Of a stretch of 64,000 nucleotides of DNA, positions 1-38,600 are shown piece after piece; position 1 is the stretch's first letter, and every line of letters starts with the position of its first letter. The notes beneath the pieces are model-generated. The model saw only the letters and a list, made by a program, of their open reading frames with translations. It had not been told where the DNA came from and searched no databases. The position numbers were made by a program, and so were the translations under genes. The stretch lies in contig JAKCWW010001041.1 in assembly GCA_026260175.1 (NCBI GenBank), positions 349-64,348 of the forward strand, read 5' to 3'. This stretch comes from Reticulitermes lucifugus (Eukaryota > Arthropoda > Insecta > Blattodea > Rhinotermitidae).

Positions 1-420
1 TATGGCAGCACACCCTAAGGCACACAGTGCGAAGGCACTACGGCTGGCCTGCTGGAACGCGGATGTCTCCGCCCTTAATTAGCACTTTGGTCGGTCGGCA
101 ACGAATTGATTCAACGATCAGTCGACATCCAGGCAGCAGCAAAGGAGCAAGCTAGTCGTTCGGACATCCAATGGAGTAGAGCTGTAGGTACATCAAGCCT
201 GCTGTCGACCAACACATTAACCTGCACCACACGGGCGGCTCTATCTCTCTCCGCCCTCGTTTACAGCAGCAGCCAGGCAGCGCACTGGTCAGCGAGCTTC
301 TCTCTCTGCTCCCACTTCAAGGCACCACCATACAAGCGCACTTGTACATGCGGCAAACTCATTACCAACGATCTCGCTCGAGATCCTGTATATTTGCTGA
401 AGTAATAATAAATAAGCTGA
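1..420. other. GC-rich segment of unknown nature in the last DPP4-like intron
   Basis: This stretch is richer in G and C than its surroundings and ends near aataataaataagctgagtg. No recognisable coding exon is present on either strand. It could be part of a repeat whose other end is outside the window. Confidence 0.3.
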
Positions 421-492
421 GTGGAAGTTACTACTGCATTATTTCTTGTAAGAGAAATCATACTAGCATCCACCACAAGTTATTTGATGTGG

Positions 493-493
<1 letters not shown>

Positions 494-526
<33 letters not shown>
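494..526. repeat. (CA)n microsatellite
   Basis: An almost perfect run of CA dinucleotides directly before the TTGGGT/TTAGGT repeat tract. Confidence 0.95.
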
Positions 527-527
<1 letters not shown>

Positions 528-528
<1 letters not shown>

Positions 529-606
529 TTGGGTTGGGTTAGGTTGCATTGGGTTAGGTTGGGTTGGGTTGCATTGGGTTAGGTTAGGTTGGGTTGAGTT
601 GGGTTG
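528..606 (+). repeat. Degenerate TTGGG/TTAGG telomere-like tandem repeat
   Basis: About 80 bases of short units mixing ttggg, ttagg and ttgcattggg. Most insect telomeres are (TTAGG)n, and this is a degenerate interstitial version within an intron. It could equally be an ordinary microsatellite. Confidence 0.75.
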
Positions 607-965
607 TACAGTGACTCTGAGAGATATAATCTGCTATCATTTATGAAAACTGACTAATGTTTTTGTAATCAATGTATGCTTTTATATACCTTACCTTTTA
701 GACAATGTTGTTTTAAATTTTAACATTTATGGTCTTGAAATCTTCTGAATGTATTGATGGCCATTTAGGCCCAAACATTTTGGATCAACAGTAAATGAGT
801 GGAATATTGCATACCCCTTTGGTTGCATTTTCCTGATAATTTTTGCAGTGTGTATAAGCATACAATTTGCCAAAGGATTTTGAACGCATATTTATGAATC
901 ATGTCACATTATGTGCAAATCTATATGTAGGTAGGTCCATGCTTATCAAGTTACCAGACACACAC

Positions 966-25723
<24,758 letters not shown>

Positions 25724-27401
25724 CTTTGAGGGAACAAGAAACAACGTTTCGGTAAATATTCCATCCTGATATTTTCAGAAGAAACAAATCACAGCAATCC
25801 CTCAGCAAACATGATTTTGCCAATCACGGATTTCAGTTCTGCGAAACGCAATGTTTGCGCTTCACTTTTTTGTCCAGTCATGAAGAGGATCGATGACTTC
25901 AGCCGTTGGAAGGACTGTGATGACATCCAAACCAGTTTTATAGCTTCCAAATAATAATCGCAATGTCTTTTTGTTGCAACGTTTACATTGTTACTTTTCA
26001 CTTGCTTGTAAATACGTTGTTACTTCTGGCATTTTTGTAACCAATGAAGGAACAGGGGACTTATCATTTGATATTGATAACAGTAGCCGCATTTCCCGAA
26101 ACCCCCAATTTCACATTAAGATTTTGGTCTTTCCAATAAGGGTGTTGTAGGAAAGCAACCCCCCTAGCTGACGACGGAATGCTTTGTTTTATTTTGTAAG
26201 ACCACGTTAGACCAACAATTAATTTTGTGATATGATACACTGTCCGGTAACAATGATTTATTTACAAATTCCGTAAGATTCCTTAAACGGGTGATTCTGA
26301 AACAGAAAATTAAAGCAGGCTCTGCAGGGATCGGCCACAAAATATTCGCGTTCTGCAGTTTGGCACCGATATTGAAGAATCAGTAACACACCACCGAATG
26401 CTTGCCACATAGTCGGCACGTAATGTCGACGTCTCATCGAACAGTGCACAGTTCGTTGTCTTACCTTCGCTATTCTTCCGATCGCCATGGCAGCTTCTCG
26501 TGGCTGTTCCCCCAATCAAGCTTCACAACGAAATGGCGATTTACGACGGATTGCCCGGCTGTTAAGTATGTCTGTCTCGAAGTGACCCAAAATAACAGAG
26601 ACGTACTTAGATACTGTGCGGGCGTTAAGATAAGCAAGACCCTCCCAACGTACAGACAGCAATGACGGATCGGCGTATGACCATGGTGCAACTTGGTAGG
26701 GAATTACACTTAATGAGGGCCGTACGACTTGATTCCAAAAATTCTGCACACTACATTTTACATATTTTTCTCGGAATCTTTTGTTTTCTTAGTTGCTCCG
26801 ATTCCTAACTGCTTCGCATGTTCTGATGCCAAGGCCGTGGTTTTCATATTTCTTCTCTTGTGTACAGTTAAAATTCAGTACCAGAGAGCGAAGCTTGATG
26901 ATTATGATGATGATAAAACAATACTCAGTTTATGTAAAAAAATTTCAGTCTTAGAATACTGACAAACGTACAGATAAGGCAACTTCTATTCTGCGTAAAA
27001 TAAATACTTAGCTTTCTGGAAACAAAGCACGTACCTTTCTTCCATGAATAGAAGGTCGTATTAAAATGGAACTTGTAATGTGTTGAGTAAAATTTCTTCG
27101 TATTAATTACATTTCGCCTTCTTTTAATTCTAGCGTCTTCAGTGCTATTGCTTAAACTCGGAGAATCTTACGAAATAGTAACGATTTGCACTAGCTGATC
27201 ATTCGCATTAATGAATGCCATCGGACTCCTGCATTATAAACTCAGGGCGTGAGAAAATAACAAAGCTTCACGAATTGTATACTTCGGCAATGAATATACA
27301 AGAGTGGTCAGCTTCACGCTTCGGCTACTTTATCCTCTATTACCCCGGGTACCGACAAATTCAAGTACTAAGGTTAGTACTAAGTCCTACAATGATATTA
27401 G

Positions 27402-27600
27402 GCCGCGCGTGGCTCAGACGGTTAGTCGTTTGCCTCTCACCGTGCACGCTCACGTTCGATGCCAGGCCAGTCCGTGTGTCATGGACAAAGTAGCACTGAA
27501 ACATGTTTTTCTCCTAGTACTTCGGTTTTACCCTGTCGGTATCATTACACCAGTGCTCCATACTCTTATTGCATGACTCTCCCACCGACGCTATATATCG
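27402..27600 (+). repeat. tRNA-derived SINE, family B, full head
   Basis: Box A-like gcgtggctcagacggttagtc, box B-like acgttcgatgccaggccagt, then acaaagtagcactgaaacat, acttcggttttaccctgtcg and caccagtgctccatactc. Confidence 0.85.
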
Positions 27601-27720
27601 TGTTGATATAAAACACCCCTCCGCACCCTCCTTTATAATATTCTTGAGAACTTGAAAGTGCGCCATGTCAGTACTGAATGTTTTAACGCTTGTTTTACAA
27701 TTGTATTAAACTATTTTTCG

Positions 27721-28014
27721 GGTACTCGGTGGCGCAATTGGTTGAGGCACTGCTCTACAAACCGGAAGGTCGCGGGTTCGATTCCCGATGGTGTCACTGG
27801 AATTTTTCATTGACATAATCCTTTCGGTCGCACTACGGCCCTGGGGTCGACTCAGCCTCTAACACAAATGAGTACCAGGAGTATTTCCTGGGGGGTAAAG
27901 GCGGCCGGTGCGTACGGCTGACAACCTCACCACCTTCATGTGCCGATTTTCTAGAAATCTGGGAGCCTCAACCTCCTGGAACCCTAAGAGCCTGTCCAGG
28001 GATTGCTTTACCTT
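27721..28014 (+). repeat. tRNA-derived SINE, family C, full length
   Basis: Box A-like ggtggcgcaattggttgagg and box B-like gggttcgattcccgatgg at tRNA spacing, then a body with gtaaaggcggccggtgcgta, cttcatgtgccgat and aaccctaagagcc. Family D also carries the ccggccgc element. A 3' part in reverse orientation is at 54050-54165. Confidence 0.85.
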
Positions 28015-31000
28015 TTAAACTATTTTTCAGAAGAGATAACTAGAGGGATGCTGTAAGCATGAACATCTGCATAGTTCTTAAGACCAGGAAAGGATGACAA
28101 TTCGGGTTTCCACCCCAGAACTCTGATTGTCGATATCCTGTACGCGATAAAATTACAGGATATCGTGCTAATTATTTAGTCATGACGAAAGATAATAAGA
28201 ATATAATTCCTAGAAAGCAGCTTGAAACAGCGTTTACAGGAAAAACGGGGCAGGACAAAGGGACGAAAATGCATACCTTTGCAAGAGAAAGAATAAAAAG
28301 AAATAATTATGTCTAATTTATGTTCATGTGATGGATAAGCTGAAGGAGGTATATAGCACATCTAAAATGAGAAACGTGTAGTTAATATTGATCGGGAAAC
28401 CTCACGGAACTATGCCACGTGCGAAAACTACTCTGGGATAGCATGACATGAATCTTATGGCGTTAAAATGGGGAATCTGACTGGACTCGGGAAGATTAAA
28501 TTGGCAAACTTAAGTAAACAAGTTTCGGTTTCCAAAAAAGTCGCGGAATTTTGTAACTGGGAGAGTAAATCAAATATTCAGGGAAGATCTTTTGCACCTT
28601 CAGGTACCTGACCGAAACATGTCGGGTTTAATGTAGTACTACTATTAAAGTTTTTTTAATAGTGATTGTGCATCTAGTTGGTCTTGTTTTTAAAACGCGA
28701 AAGTACATTTCTGTCCCGTGGTACCGAATTCCATAACCTGCATAGGATCAAGTTTTTGGTGTTAAACCTGGCGGTACATAGAGGCCTATTAACCACAAGG
28801 CTTTAAAAGGATAAATCGGTTTCTTGTGAAGGCTGCTCACAATGTCATAAATGATAACATAAATACCAAACACAATCACACGGGAATACTTTAATAAGCC
28901 TGATTATATAGATATAACTGTAGATAACGTACAGATATGACCAAAATCAGAATCACTGATGGAGTCATGATAAAATGGGGGTCAATAAATCATTTGCAAT
29001 TGTGTCACAAGTTAAACGCCTGGAGGCAGGTGTTCTGACAAAGACGTTACGAGAATAATAACACAAAGAGTAGTTTCGAATGCGTTATCGATTCTTCTGA
29101 ATCAAAAGAAAGAAAGATTAAGAGTTATCATAAGACGTTTTGCCAATGTTGCAAATTATATGAAACATGACTTACTTTGAAGGAAGATCAAATACAAGTG
29201 TTTAAAAACGAAAGGCAGAATAGCTCCAAATTATATTATCCTCGGCACTACATAGTGAAAACAAAATCCCCTGGCAGATATCTTCATTCACGTGAGTTAA
29301 ACAGACAATGTAGGACGTTATCATAATGATGAACTTCAGGATTGGTACGTTATCTAGTGTTGGTGTGACAGTGAAATGTAGGTTTGTACAAGTAACTCAG
29401 GTGGGGAAAAACAGGAGTGGACGCAGCACTTTGGTGGGGAAAAGTGGAAACTTTGACGACCTGCACTAAAAGTGGAAGACGAAATATTGACTAAGATGGA
29501 CCCTGCCAAACATTACAAAGTAATTTTCTGAAACCCAGTCCACCATTAACACGCTCTTTCAAAATGCTAATTATCACCATCCTTATCGTCAGTCCCCAAT
29601 TGTTTTAGATTCTAATTACTTAAATTACATCCATATTAACAAAACCTGTTGTGTCAACATCAACATTAGTGTCATCCTCGCACATCCGCTTTCATCTTAC
29701 AAGTGCTCACTTACGAAACGGCTTCTGCGTCAAAATTTCTCTGCGAATTTCTTGTTACCTTATAGTGATCTATTGCTGGAGGCGAAAGAGGCTGGTTTTC
29801 ATTAAACTCCTGACGTTTCGAGTTCTAAGAACCCTGGAACAGGTCTCACCGAGATTGTTTCATGCACACGATTCATGGAACTTGCAACTGGTCGTATTCA
29901 TAACAAAAGAAAAGACAGAGCATCTTCAATGCATGCATCTGAATGTTACTAAGTCTGTGATGTTAAAAGTACCTTAAAATAGGCACGTTCTGTCTCACTG
30001 CTTCATTCATTGCCAAACTCTACCTAGTCATGACTTCCAATCCTGCTAACAAGAGTAGCAAGCAGTGATCAAAGCCTACCGTCCTACTGCATATGTTTCT
30101 GGGTATTACATATTTATTAGTTTAAAAATTCAGCTGTAGCGAACTGCTGTATTATTTACAGTAATTATAATCATATTTTCATGGTAAAATACAAGACAGA
30201 TGTGTATTTCAACTTGTGAGAGTCATATCTTTCATCGTTATCTTTCCATCTTCAGACCATGAATACTGTCCATCTCTGCACAACACTTCAAAATTATATA
30301 CACCAGTACGTTCCAGATTATAAGTACCAGCAAAATCATTTCAAAATTAAGTGCAAACAAAATCCAACATTTTATTGCCCTTGTTTGTTAAAAAGGATAA
30401 TATTTAGCGACAAAACGTCAGGAAACCCGCATGAGCTGGAAAACTGAATGTAAGACCGTGTGTATAGTGAAAAGAGTGAAAGTAAGAAGTGTTTAAAAAA
30501 TCAAGAATTGTTCATTACTAAGATATTTAACAACTGATCATTACGCTACTCGCGCGCGCCTTTCTGGGAAGGTCCCGCATATTCCAAACTCCGAACATTA
30601 AAAGAAGGAAATTGAATTAATAAGATTTTTAACGAGTTATATTTCCAACCATAATAACTTTATATTTTAACTTCCATAATATTTTGTTTTAGACAAAGAG
30701 TTCATTTAAATGTGCTGCCGAACAGACGGACCTATCTCCAGAAAGTCAGTTGTATAACGCAATGTCTGCACATAGCTCGCACTCATGATGATGTACTGAT
30801 AATTCAAGGTATAAAGATGGCAAGAGGCAGTCTTTGTTTAGACGCCAATGAACCTTCCGTTTCTACAAAATGCGGGTAATTTGTTAATGGGCTAATCAAC
30901 TACTAGGTTATCAAAAGGGATGTTACTCCATGGCGCTAGTCAGTACAGATGTAAATTGCATATGATTATTTGGATACTAATCAGTGCCAAGCTACCGGAA

Positions 31001-31529
31001 GCGATCACGCGGAGGCGGCTTCGAGTTCGTGAAACAGTGGCGAAGATTCCCGGCGCATCAGAATAACAGCGTCATACGAAGTATGTTAATGTGGTTATTG
31101 CAATGCCTCGGGATGGCTCACGTTTCGCCTGAACTGTTATTGTGTCTGTTCTAAGGAGTCAAGACGTGAAGAAAATTGGCGTGCGGAATTCATACTGCGT
31201 TTGTTTTATTGCCCCAACAATAGAAACTTCGAACAAGAGTAGAAATGTGTATATCAGTGGAGTTCACACATTTTCCAAGCGCGTTCTATGTTCCAGCTTC
31301 ACGATATTCATCTTCGTGTTTAATTACTACAAATGAATACTCGTATATCACTGCAAGTTCATTAGGACAGACATATAGAATTTCATAAGACAACAAATTA
31401 TTTCAGTTGTATTTCGTTAAAAACTCGCCACCTAAACATGTGTCAAAAGTAACAGCCATTAATAAAACTTCTATTTTTCAAAATAAAATTCGTCTTACGC
31501 ACAAGATGTGCTATTTGTTGGGGTTTTTT

Positions 31530-31770
31530 TTTCCATGGCTCGACAGCCCTAGTGGGCCTAGTTCTCCTCCTAGTCGAGGTTTCGAGATCACACTCACACA
31601 CCACACTCGGTAGAACTCCTCTGGATGAGGCATCGGCCCGTCGCAGAGACCTCTACCTGACAACACACAACACTCACAAGAGACAGACATCCTTGCCCCC
31701 GGCGGGATTCGAACCAGCAATCCTAGCAAGCGAGCGGCCTTAGACCCACGCGGCCACCGGATCGGCATTT
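31530..31770 (-). repeat. tRNA-derived SINE, family A
   Basis: Antisense copy: ggcgggattcgaaccagcaa (box B), gcggccttagacccacgcgg (box A side) and tcggtagaactcctctgga. Close to the 20331 copy. Confidence 0.85.
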
Positions 31771-32454
31771 CTTCGGAACTGGTTAGAATAAAGTTCAGGC
31801 TAAGATTCATGTAAAGTAAGATCCGCATCCAAACTTAAATACGTCCATCAGTTCCAAGTGTATCAAATTCAGTCTGAGGCCGTAGATAAGCTTCGGAGAT
31901 GTGACATGCCTTCGGACACAGCCTCTTTGTTGCGGATTCATTCTAATTACTTCAAACGAACAACACAGACACACGCGACTTAATTATTTCTTTGTAAGTT
32001 CCTAGTATTAATATGTATGCAACTTCCCACAGTTGGGGAATTTATGTACGTAATATGTTACTTAATGAGCCGTCCGCTATACACTTGGAAATGACTGTAA
32101 TGACATTCTTGACACAGTCTGGCACCCCAAAAAACAATGCAGCATCCTCCAATAATTCATGCTGTCGATCTGTACGTTGTTTATCGACGCTGGATCACCT
32201 GCAGAGATCATTCTGCATCTCTTGTTTATATGCCATTTATTGAACGTTTCTCGAAAAACTGGGCGCAGCGGACGTGCGAGGTTAATAACGAGAGACGGAT
32301 CCTTCATGTGGTAACACAAATGTATGCAATTATCAACCCACCATTACAGGTGCCATCCATTGGGACTGTAATATTAGCTTCTGTGGATGTGCCGGTGTTA
32401 CTGCTTCTCTCCAATATACAGTATATACATGTGTGCGTGTGAAAAACTTTAAAG

Positions 32455-32545
32455 ATTACTGTGCTCTGGGATGTTACACTGTGGAATCTGGTAGATATGT
32501 ACCGACGTTTCAGAGGATCCTGCTGTCTCCATCATCACGGTTGGT
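32455..32545. repeat. Foldback-family relic
   Basis: ctctgggatgttacactgtg and atgtaccgacgtttcagagg repeat the outer-arm and core sequence of the element at 44759-44965. Confidence 0.45.
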
Positions 32546-32708
32546 GAATGCATCATGCACGTTACCAAAACATTTGGTTTCTATTATTTTATTTTAAGTG
32601 CACAATTTAATAAATTTATGCTCTGCACGCGTGCATGTGTGTCAGTGTGTGTGAGATACACACACAGACATCAGCAGTAAGACTAAACTGTGCATCCGTT
32701 TCTTTTTA

Positions 32709-33211
32709 GGCACGTTCGCAGTCACGAAAAGCGTCATGTATGTCTGTCTGTATAGCGCGGCTCCCACTAGACGGATTGCGGTCAAATTTCATATTCGGGG
32801 CTTTCACGAAAATCCGTTGAAAAACTCCATACTTAGTTAAAATCGGGCACTTTACTTGAAGATCTAAGTACGTTTTATTGTTGCCGGCGACATTAAATCG
32901 CCATAACAGCGCTCTCTTCGACTGAAATGGTACCAGGGTGTTCGTCCGTCTGTCCGTCCAGCCGCACGTATCAGCGCGGCTCCCACAGGACGGATTTCCG
33001 TAAAATTTTATATTGGGAACTTTTATGAAAATGTCGAGAAAATCCAAATTTTGTTACAATCGGACAAAAATATCGGGCACGTTACATAAATACCTAAGTA
33101 AGTTTTATTATTGCCGACGGCATTAAATAGCCATTAAGGCCCTCTCTTCGAGTGAAAAGGTATCAGGCTGTTGGGATAGCCGAGGAGGTTATAACATTAC
33201 GCGAACGAGCC
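32709..33211. mobile_element. 503-bp terminal-inverted-repeat element, copy 2
   Basis: Begins ggcacgttcgcag and ends attacgcgaacgagcc, an inverted GGCWCGTTCGC pair. It shares both ends, its right flank and its length with 11106-11608. The inside is a tandem duplication of about 220 bp (cggctcccactagacggatt near 32760 and cggctcccacaggacggatt near 32980). Non-coding. Confidence 0.65.
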
Positions 33212-34883
33212 ACAATGTTACGTTATACGTACAATGCCTCTCGTTTCAATGAATATCTCTAAAAACCACCACATCAATTTACTATCATGTCCACAGGATA
33301 TTACTTTTGGAAACAGACTAACTTCCGAGTACAGACATTTACCTGCAAAGAGGCTGCTGCATGCTCTTGTACATATCTTAATGGATAAGGTTTATCAGTC
33401 TGAAGTAAGCTTTGAAGTACTCAAGAATAACCTTTTCCAATTGTTTCTAAAGTTTTTTCAATTTCTATTACATTTTTTAAAATTTAATGTTATGCTCAGT
33501 GCATGGGTTATCAAGCCAAGCCAATCATCAAGTATGTTACACTTCTCTATAGGTCAGAGATACATAAAAATGTGAGTTCTAGTTAGTTGGAGGGAAGATG
33601 GTTTGGTGTAATGTAAAAACAGCACATGTAGTCCAGGGTTCCCATCTTCTAGCATGTAAAGATGTCAAAGATTCTGTTTTTGTTAGTAAAATATAGTAAT
33701 TTCTAGTGAAGGTGTACTTACGCAAAGGTTTTAAATGCCAAATACTGAGATGTGTAGGCATGAAGCCTTAGAAGAAAAATAAAGTTGAGGAGTAACAAAC
33801 TGTTCTTTTAATAATGTGTAACAACAATCCCTGTGCTATTTCTACCAAACTGAAGCATCCACCTCATCTCGTCTTTCGTAACATCCACCTGGATCACTGC
33901 CCACCCACAGATGACTAAATATTCCTCTCATGTTTTCGACTGACCTTAACCCACAGAGTAAATCCCAGAAACCCTGAGAATCACCCTAAACAGAATGACA
34001 TCAACTATCCATTGTCTGATTGCAGGGGCAGGTAAATAAGAAAGAAGTGTGTTTCACCTAACTGACAAACAGTACATTAGATTCTCACCAATGACAGACA
34101 TGATGAACAGAGTGCAGAGCAAGTTGCATAATTAATGACACATAACACACTTCGCCTTATGAAAAGCATCTGATCACAGTTTTATTGCAGATTGTTAACA
34201 TGATGTGTAAGATTAAATTGGAGTTAAAATTCTTTGCCCTAATACCACCTGGCATGACAATAGGAACAACATGCTGGTTTAAAAATGGGTTTGTCTATGA
34301 AGGAAAACCATATTCCAAAGTTCAGAAACTCTTACCTTTACATTGAGGGTAAGATTTGTTGGACTGGAGGTTATACGAATAAAAGCAGCAATGAATAGAT
34401 AACTTTCCAACACCTTTGGCAGAAACCAAACTTTGGTAATCCTGCCTGCAGACAGTTACATTCCAGAGGTAACACAGTAACAGCCGAGATCAATAAGGAA
34501 CAGAACTGGCCGCTATCCTACTGCCCACCTCACATTCTACAGGTTTCAAACATGTAACTACTTGGTCATATATTACCAACAAAACCATTTAATGGCTACA
34601 AAGATATTACACATAACTCCACTGTACAGTCTTCTTTGAGCATCTGGTGGATATTTAGTTGCTCAAAAAACTATTATGGAATCCACAGTTTCCTTGCTAT
34701 GATCACAAAACCCTGTGCTTACAATGCTTAAAATCAACTCATTTCATTTCACACCTTTTCTTTAAGATCCATTCTAACAGTAGTTCTGTCTAGCAAGCAG
34801 TCTCTAGTCATGAGATTTGCCAACTAGAAATTGGGGCACTTCTTCTTTACCTCATGCTTATTACATGCCTCACAAACCTAATC

Positions 34884-34889
34884 TTTATT
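34884..34889 (-). promoter_or_regulatory. Candidate polyadenylation signal for the zinc-finger gene
   Basis: The minus strand reads AATAAA about 190 nt past the stop codon at 35079. The motif is common by chance in AT-rich DNA, so this is only a candidate. Confidence 0.3.
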
Positions 34890-35078
34890 CTATTACTGCA
34901 ACAATTAAGTGTTCCTCATGGCGTGGTTTCCTCCAGTCTTTCATTACTTCCTCATTCCTAGTCCAAGAATCTTCCTCGGCACTTACTGCCACAAAATCCT
35001 GACCTCAGTTCTTCCAGTTCGAATGACAGGCAACTTTCATGCTCCAACTTACAAGTCAACGCAGAGAGTGGCTCAGTG

Positions 35079-35679
35079 CTAACTGTAATCCAGTGTCTGA
35101 GCATTTCTTCTCACCTTCTCACGAGAATGAGTTGGGAAATGTCTCTTTAGATTGGAAGACTGATTGAACTCTTTCCCACAGAGGTCACAAGCATAAGGTT
35201 TGACTCCACTGTGGGTGAGTGCATGTCTCCGGAGGTGCCATGCCAGCAGGAAACGCTTCTTGCATACCTCACAAGTAAATGGCCTTTCACCTTTATGTAT
35301 CAGGGAGTGTGTCTTCAAGACTCCAGGCTGCATGAACCGCTTCCCACATACTTGGCACTGGAATGGTCTGCTTATCAGTTCACTATACTGCAGCTCACTG
35401 TGGAGTGTTTCTCCATGCCCATATACAGCCTCATATCCAGTTCTGAGGTAGTGTTGGCCTTCTTCCTCTTCAGAATACCCTCTTCCTGAGGAATATGAAT
35501 GGACAGATACTGTGGCACACTTCGCACAAGGTCCTCCATCGATAACTTTCGGACAACTATCAAGACCAGAGGCATGACAATGAGTTTCTTGATGTCGGGC
35601 ATGAAGACCTGACATGTGATGTGTTGTATTAATACTGCCAGCAGCAGCAAAAGATTGTTGAGTGGGTAAATGCTGCAAA
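35079..35679 (-). CDS. Zinc-finger gene last exon: three C2H2 fingers
   Basis: 601 nt. A Ser/His-rich spacer (residues about 75-180), then fingers RPFQCQVCGKRFMQPGVLKT, RPFTCEVCKKRFLLAWHLRR and KPYACDLCGKEFNQSSNLKR, each closing with HxxxH. Stop at 35079-35081. Acceptor ttttttctgtatgacag. The third linker is HSGVKPY. Confidence 0.92.
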
Positions 35680-38600
35680 CTGTCATACAGAAAAAACTAT
35701 ACTCAGTTTTATTGAATCTATATAACCCTGTAATGGGAACAACAGGTAGCTTTGAATACCAAGCAGATGATCAAATGCCTGGCACCATATCAAACACACA
35801 GCATGCCACATGCAGTTTAGACCTGAACATCCTGCAGTGCCATACAATGCTCACAGTGAAGAGAAGCATAATACAACGGCTATGATTCCTCTTCTTCAGA
35901 GAAATTTATAGCCAATTTTTTTTTAATTCATTTATGGTTCAATGAGCTAAACTTCTTGCTCTAGAACCCAAAGGTTCAACATTGATAATATTAAAGCCCA
36001 CAACACAATTCTGAGCTAGTTCCATTCACCTCCCATCCTCACAATCTATTGCACTAAGGCACCATTTTTCAAGAAGCTTTCTCACCAAAATGCATAAGCA
36101 TTGCTTTTCTGCACTGTAAATGTCTAACATTTGTAAAGTCACATTACTGAAGTACTGAACAGATAAATGTGAAAGTCAAGTTGTCCCTGCCCATGACATG
36201 AAGGCACATGATGGAGTAATGGCATAGCTCCACTCATTCTGAACCTCAGCATTAGATGGAGGTGAAGGGTCAGCCTTGCACCCCAGCCACTCTACCCCTG
36301 GTATGCACTGAAAAGGAGCCTGTGTGGGTCTCAAAGCCAGTCTAGAGATTTCTGAGACGAGAAAAATCTCTTGTCCTTACCAGGAGTCGGACACCAGACA
36401 TGTAAACACATTAAATTGTGAAATAAAGTAAACTGTTTTAAAAACTTCCTCCCCCCTTTTTATTTAGTGAATTCATTATTATAATAACACAGTATTCAGA
36501 ATCTAAAAAAAAAAAAAGCCATTGTTGGAACTGTGAGGCATCACACTGCACAAGACTGTCACCTTTTTCAGCTGAAATGCAGTTGTGCATGAGTATTACA
36601 AACCAACAGCAACCAGTGTTTTTCATTTATTACAATAATACTAATCAGTACAAAGAACAACCTGCAGAACATGTGATGAAAGATGACAGCAACTACACCC
36701 CTTCAAAACATCCCAGTGCCATAACCCTTAAGGCCTAAATCCTCACAAACAGTGCTGTGAAAACCTCGAATCTTGTAAAGTATCTATGTTCTTACACACG
36801 TTAAACTTCAGGTTCCTATTCTAATTTCACAAGAAAGCAATGTATGAAGTTATGTGTTCTTCCCCTTTTTCTTCTTAGTTCCTTATTCAAAACCTTCTTT
36901 GGGATTTCATCTTTTAAATGTACTCATACATCTCCCTCCCTCCCTCTCTTTTCTGATTTTGCCTTCTACACTTCAAATCCCATTTCAACTGCTGCCCGTC
37001 TAGAAACATCTGACTTGGGCCACCTCCATGTTTCAGTTATTGTAACTTTTAAATAACATTTATTTCCAGAATATTTCCCTCATAAAATTATACAATTTCC
37101 CTGCATTCTTTATGCCTTCCAAAACCTCTTCTTCCTTCTGTTCATTGCTATATTACTTGATATGTATTTCAAGTCCTCCACTTTCATTATTTCATGATTA
37201 CAATTTATATTTTCCATGTCCCCTTTTCTCTAGCTTATTTTCATAGCCAAATATTTACCAACATGTCATTTAGTCCGAAACATTTTCACACTACAAAAAC
37301 CCTGTGAAATTCTGTTCCTAAATTACGATAATTCCAATTCCCACATAATTGCATTGCATCCCACTATCTTCTCCTACTCTTACTGGCTCAACAATTACCA
37401 TAATGTGAACACTCAATGGGATAACACACTACTCTGTTGTAACACTGAAAGTCTGACAATGTTCAGATTTTTTGCCCTCTATGATCATGCTGTTTTTCAC
37501 ATTTTTCATAAACATTCTTTCTTCTCTCCATTGCTGTCTGTAATGTTTTCCAAACATTGTTTCTTTATGCATTTTCAATAACAATAAAAGCCACACATGT
37601 CTTTTTGTGCTACTTGTAATCTGTGGCTGCAACATAAAATGACACCACAGTTTATGTTATCAACTAATACAGTCACCTATATCATCATTCAAGATGCATA
37701 ACCTCCCTATCATAACCTCCAAAATTCCACAATGTAATACCTTTCATTCACCACATATTTCACTTCTCTCAGATCCAAACATTTCCGTTTCATAACATAC
37801 GTGTAAAACAAATTCTGCAAAGTTCACAAGCATGCAATCTATGAGCAACATCAATGCACCAAGTCTCACCTGCCTCTGTCCATGTCCAGAAGACAAAATC
37901 CATGCTCCTCAACAGTACCTTCATTTTGGTCTTCTGCCCTTACTGCATCAACTACCCCAGGGAAACCCTTACAGAAGCAATGAAACAAATGTTATAATTC
38001 CCTTCACTAAGACAAGTTTGTAGGACATTCTCTTAAAATATCACACTAAATTAAGTTCGCTCCACAAACAATTATCTGATTTAACAGCAACATAACAACT
38101 TACTGTACTATGGTTTTCATTTCACATACCTCATTTACACTCTTCACCGCAATTAATGTGAATATATCTGTCAGTTCCAGTGTGTCATTGTACAACATGG
38201 ATACTGAATATGAATCCAATTCAGGCTTAGTCTGTATTACTTCCATGCTTGTGGGTGGTTATTCATGTCAGTAAAAAGAAAATAATGAAGAGGACTTCAT
38301 TCTGAAACATAACAAGTACTGTGGAATAACAAATATGTTATTTCAGTGTTACTACATGCAATATTGTTTAGCTCTGCATGCATATCACCACCTGATTTAC
38401 TTTACTGTACAACCATTTTAACAACTACATCTAGTCTACACTGAAGCAGCAGACATAACTCTCATGGAGCCATCTCCTCCACAATCCTCTCAAATGGTCC
38501 TGCTTCCCCTCCAACACACTTTCCTATATTCCCTTCTACATCCTTTCATCTCAGTTAGCCATTTTACTCACATGAATGTCCACAGTGCTAATGACTCCAT

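Larger units (their letters stand above)
25724..35078. other. Spacer between the DPP4-like gene and the zinc-finger gene
   Basis: No exon recognised. Holds SINEs (27402-27600, 27721-28014, 31530-31770), the second 503-bp TIR element (32709-33211), a hairpin near 28113-28168 (cgatatcctgt...acaggatatcg) and relics of the foldback family. The missing first exon of the DPP4-like gene may be here. The part right of about 33800 is probably the 3' UTR and flank of the zinc-finger gene. Confidence 0.45.

Noticed and set aside
106-542. Three overlapping open frames at the left end of the window
   Set aside because: They lack recognisable motifs, run on both strands and lie in an intron. A repeat-derived, possibly LTR-like origin was considered, but no partner copy or typical ends can be shown.
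26258-26749. Cluster of overlapping minus-strand open frames at 26.3-26.7 kb
   Set aside because: Several frames are open at once because of base composition; no motif continues from one to the next.
32706-33047. 113-codon minus-strand open frame
   Set aside because: It lies inside the 503-bp TIR element and its two halves are copies of a non-coding tandem unit.
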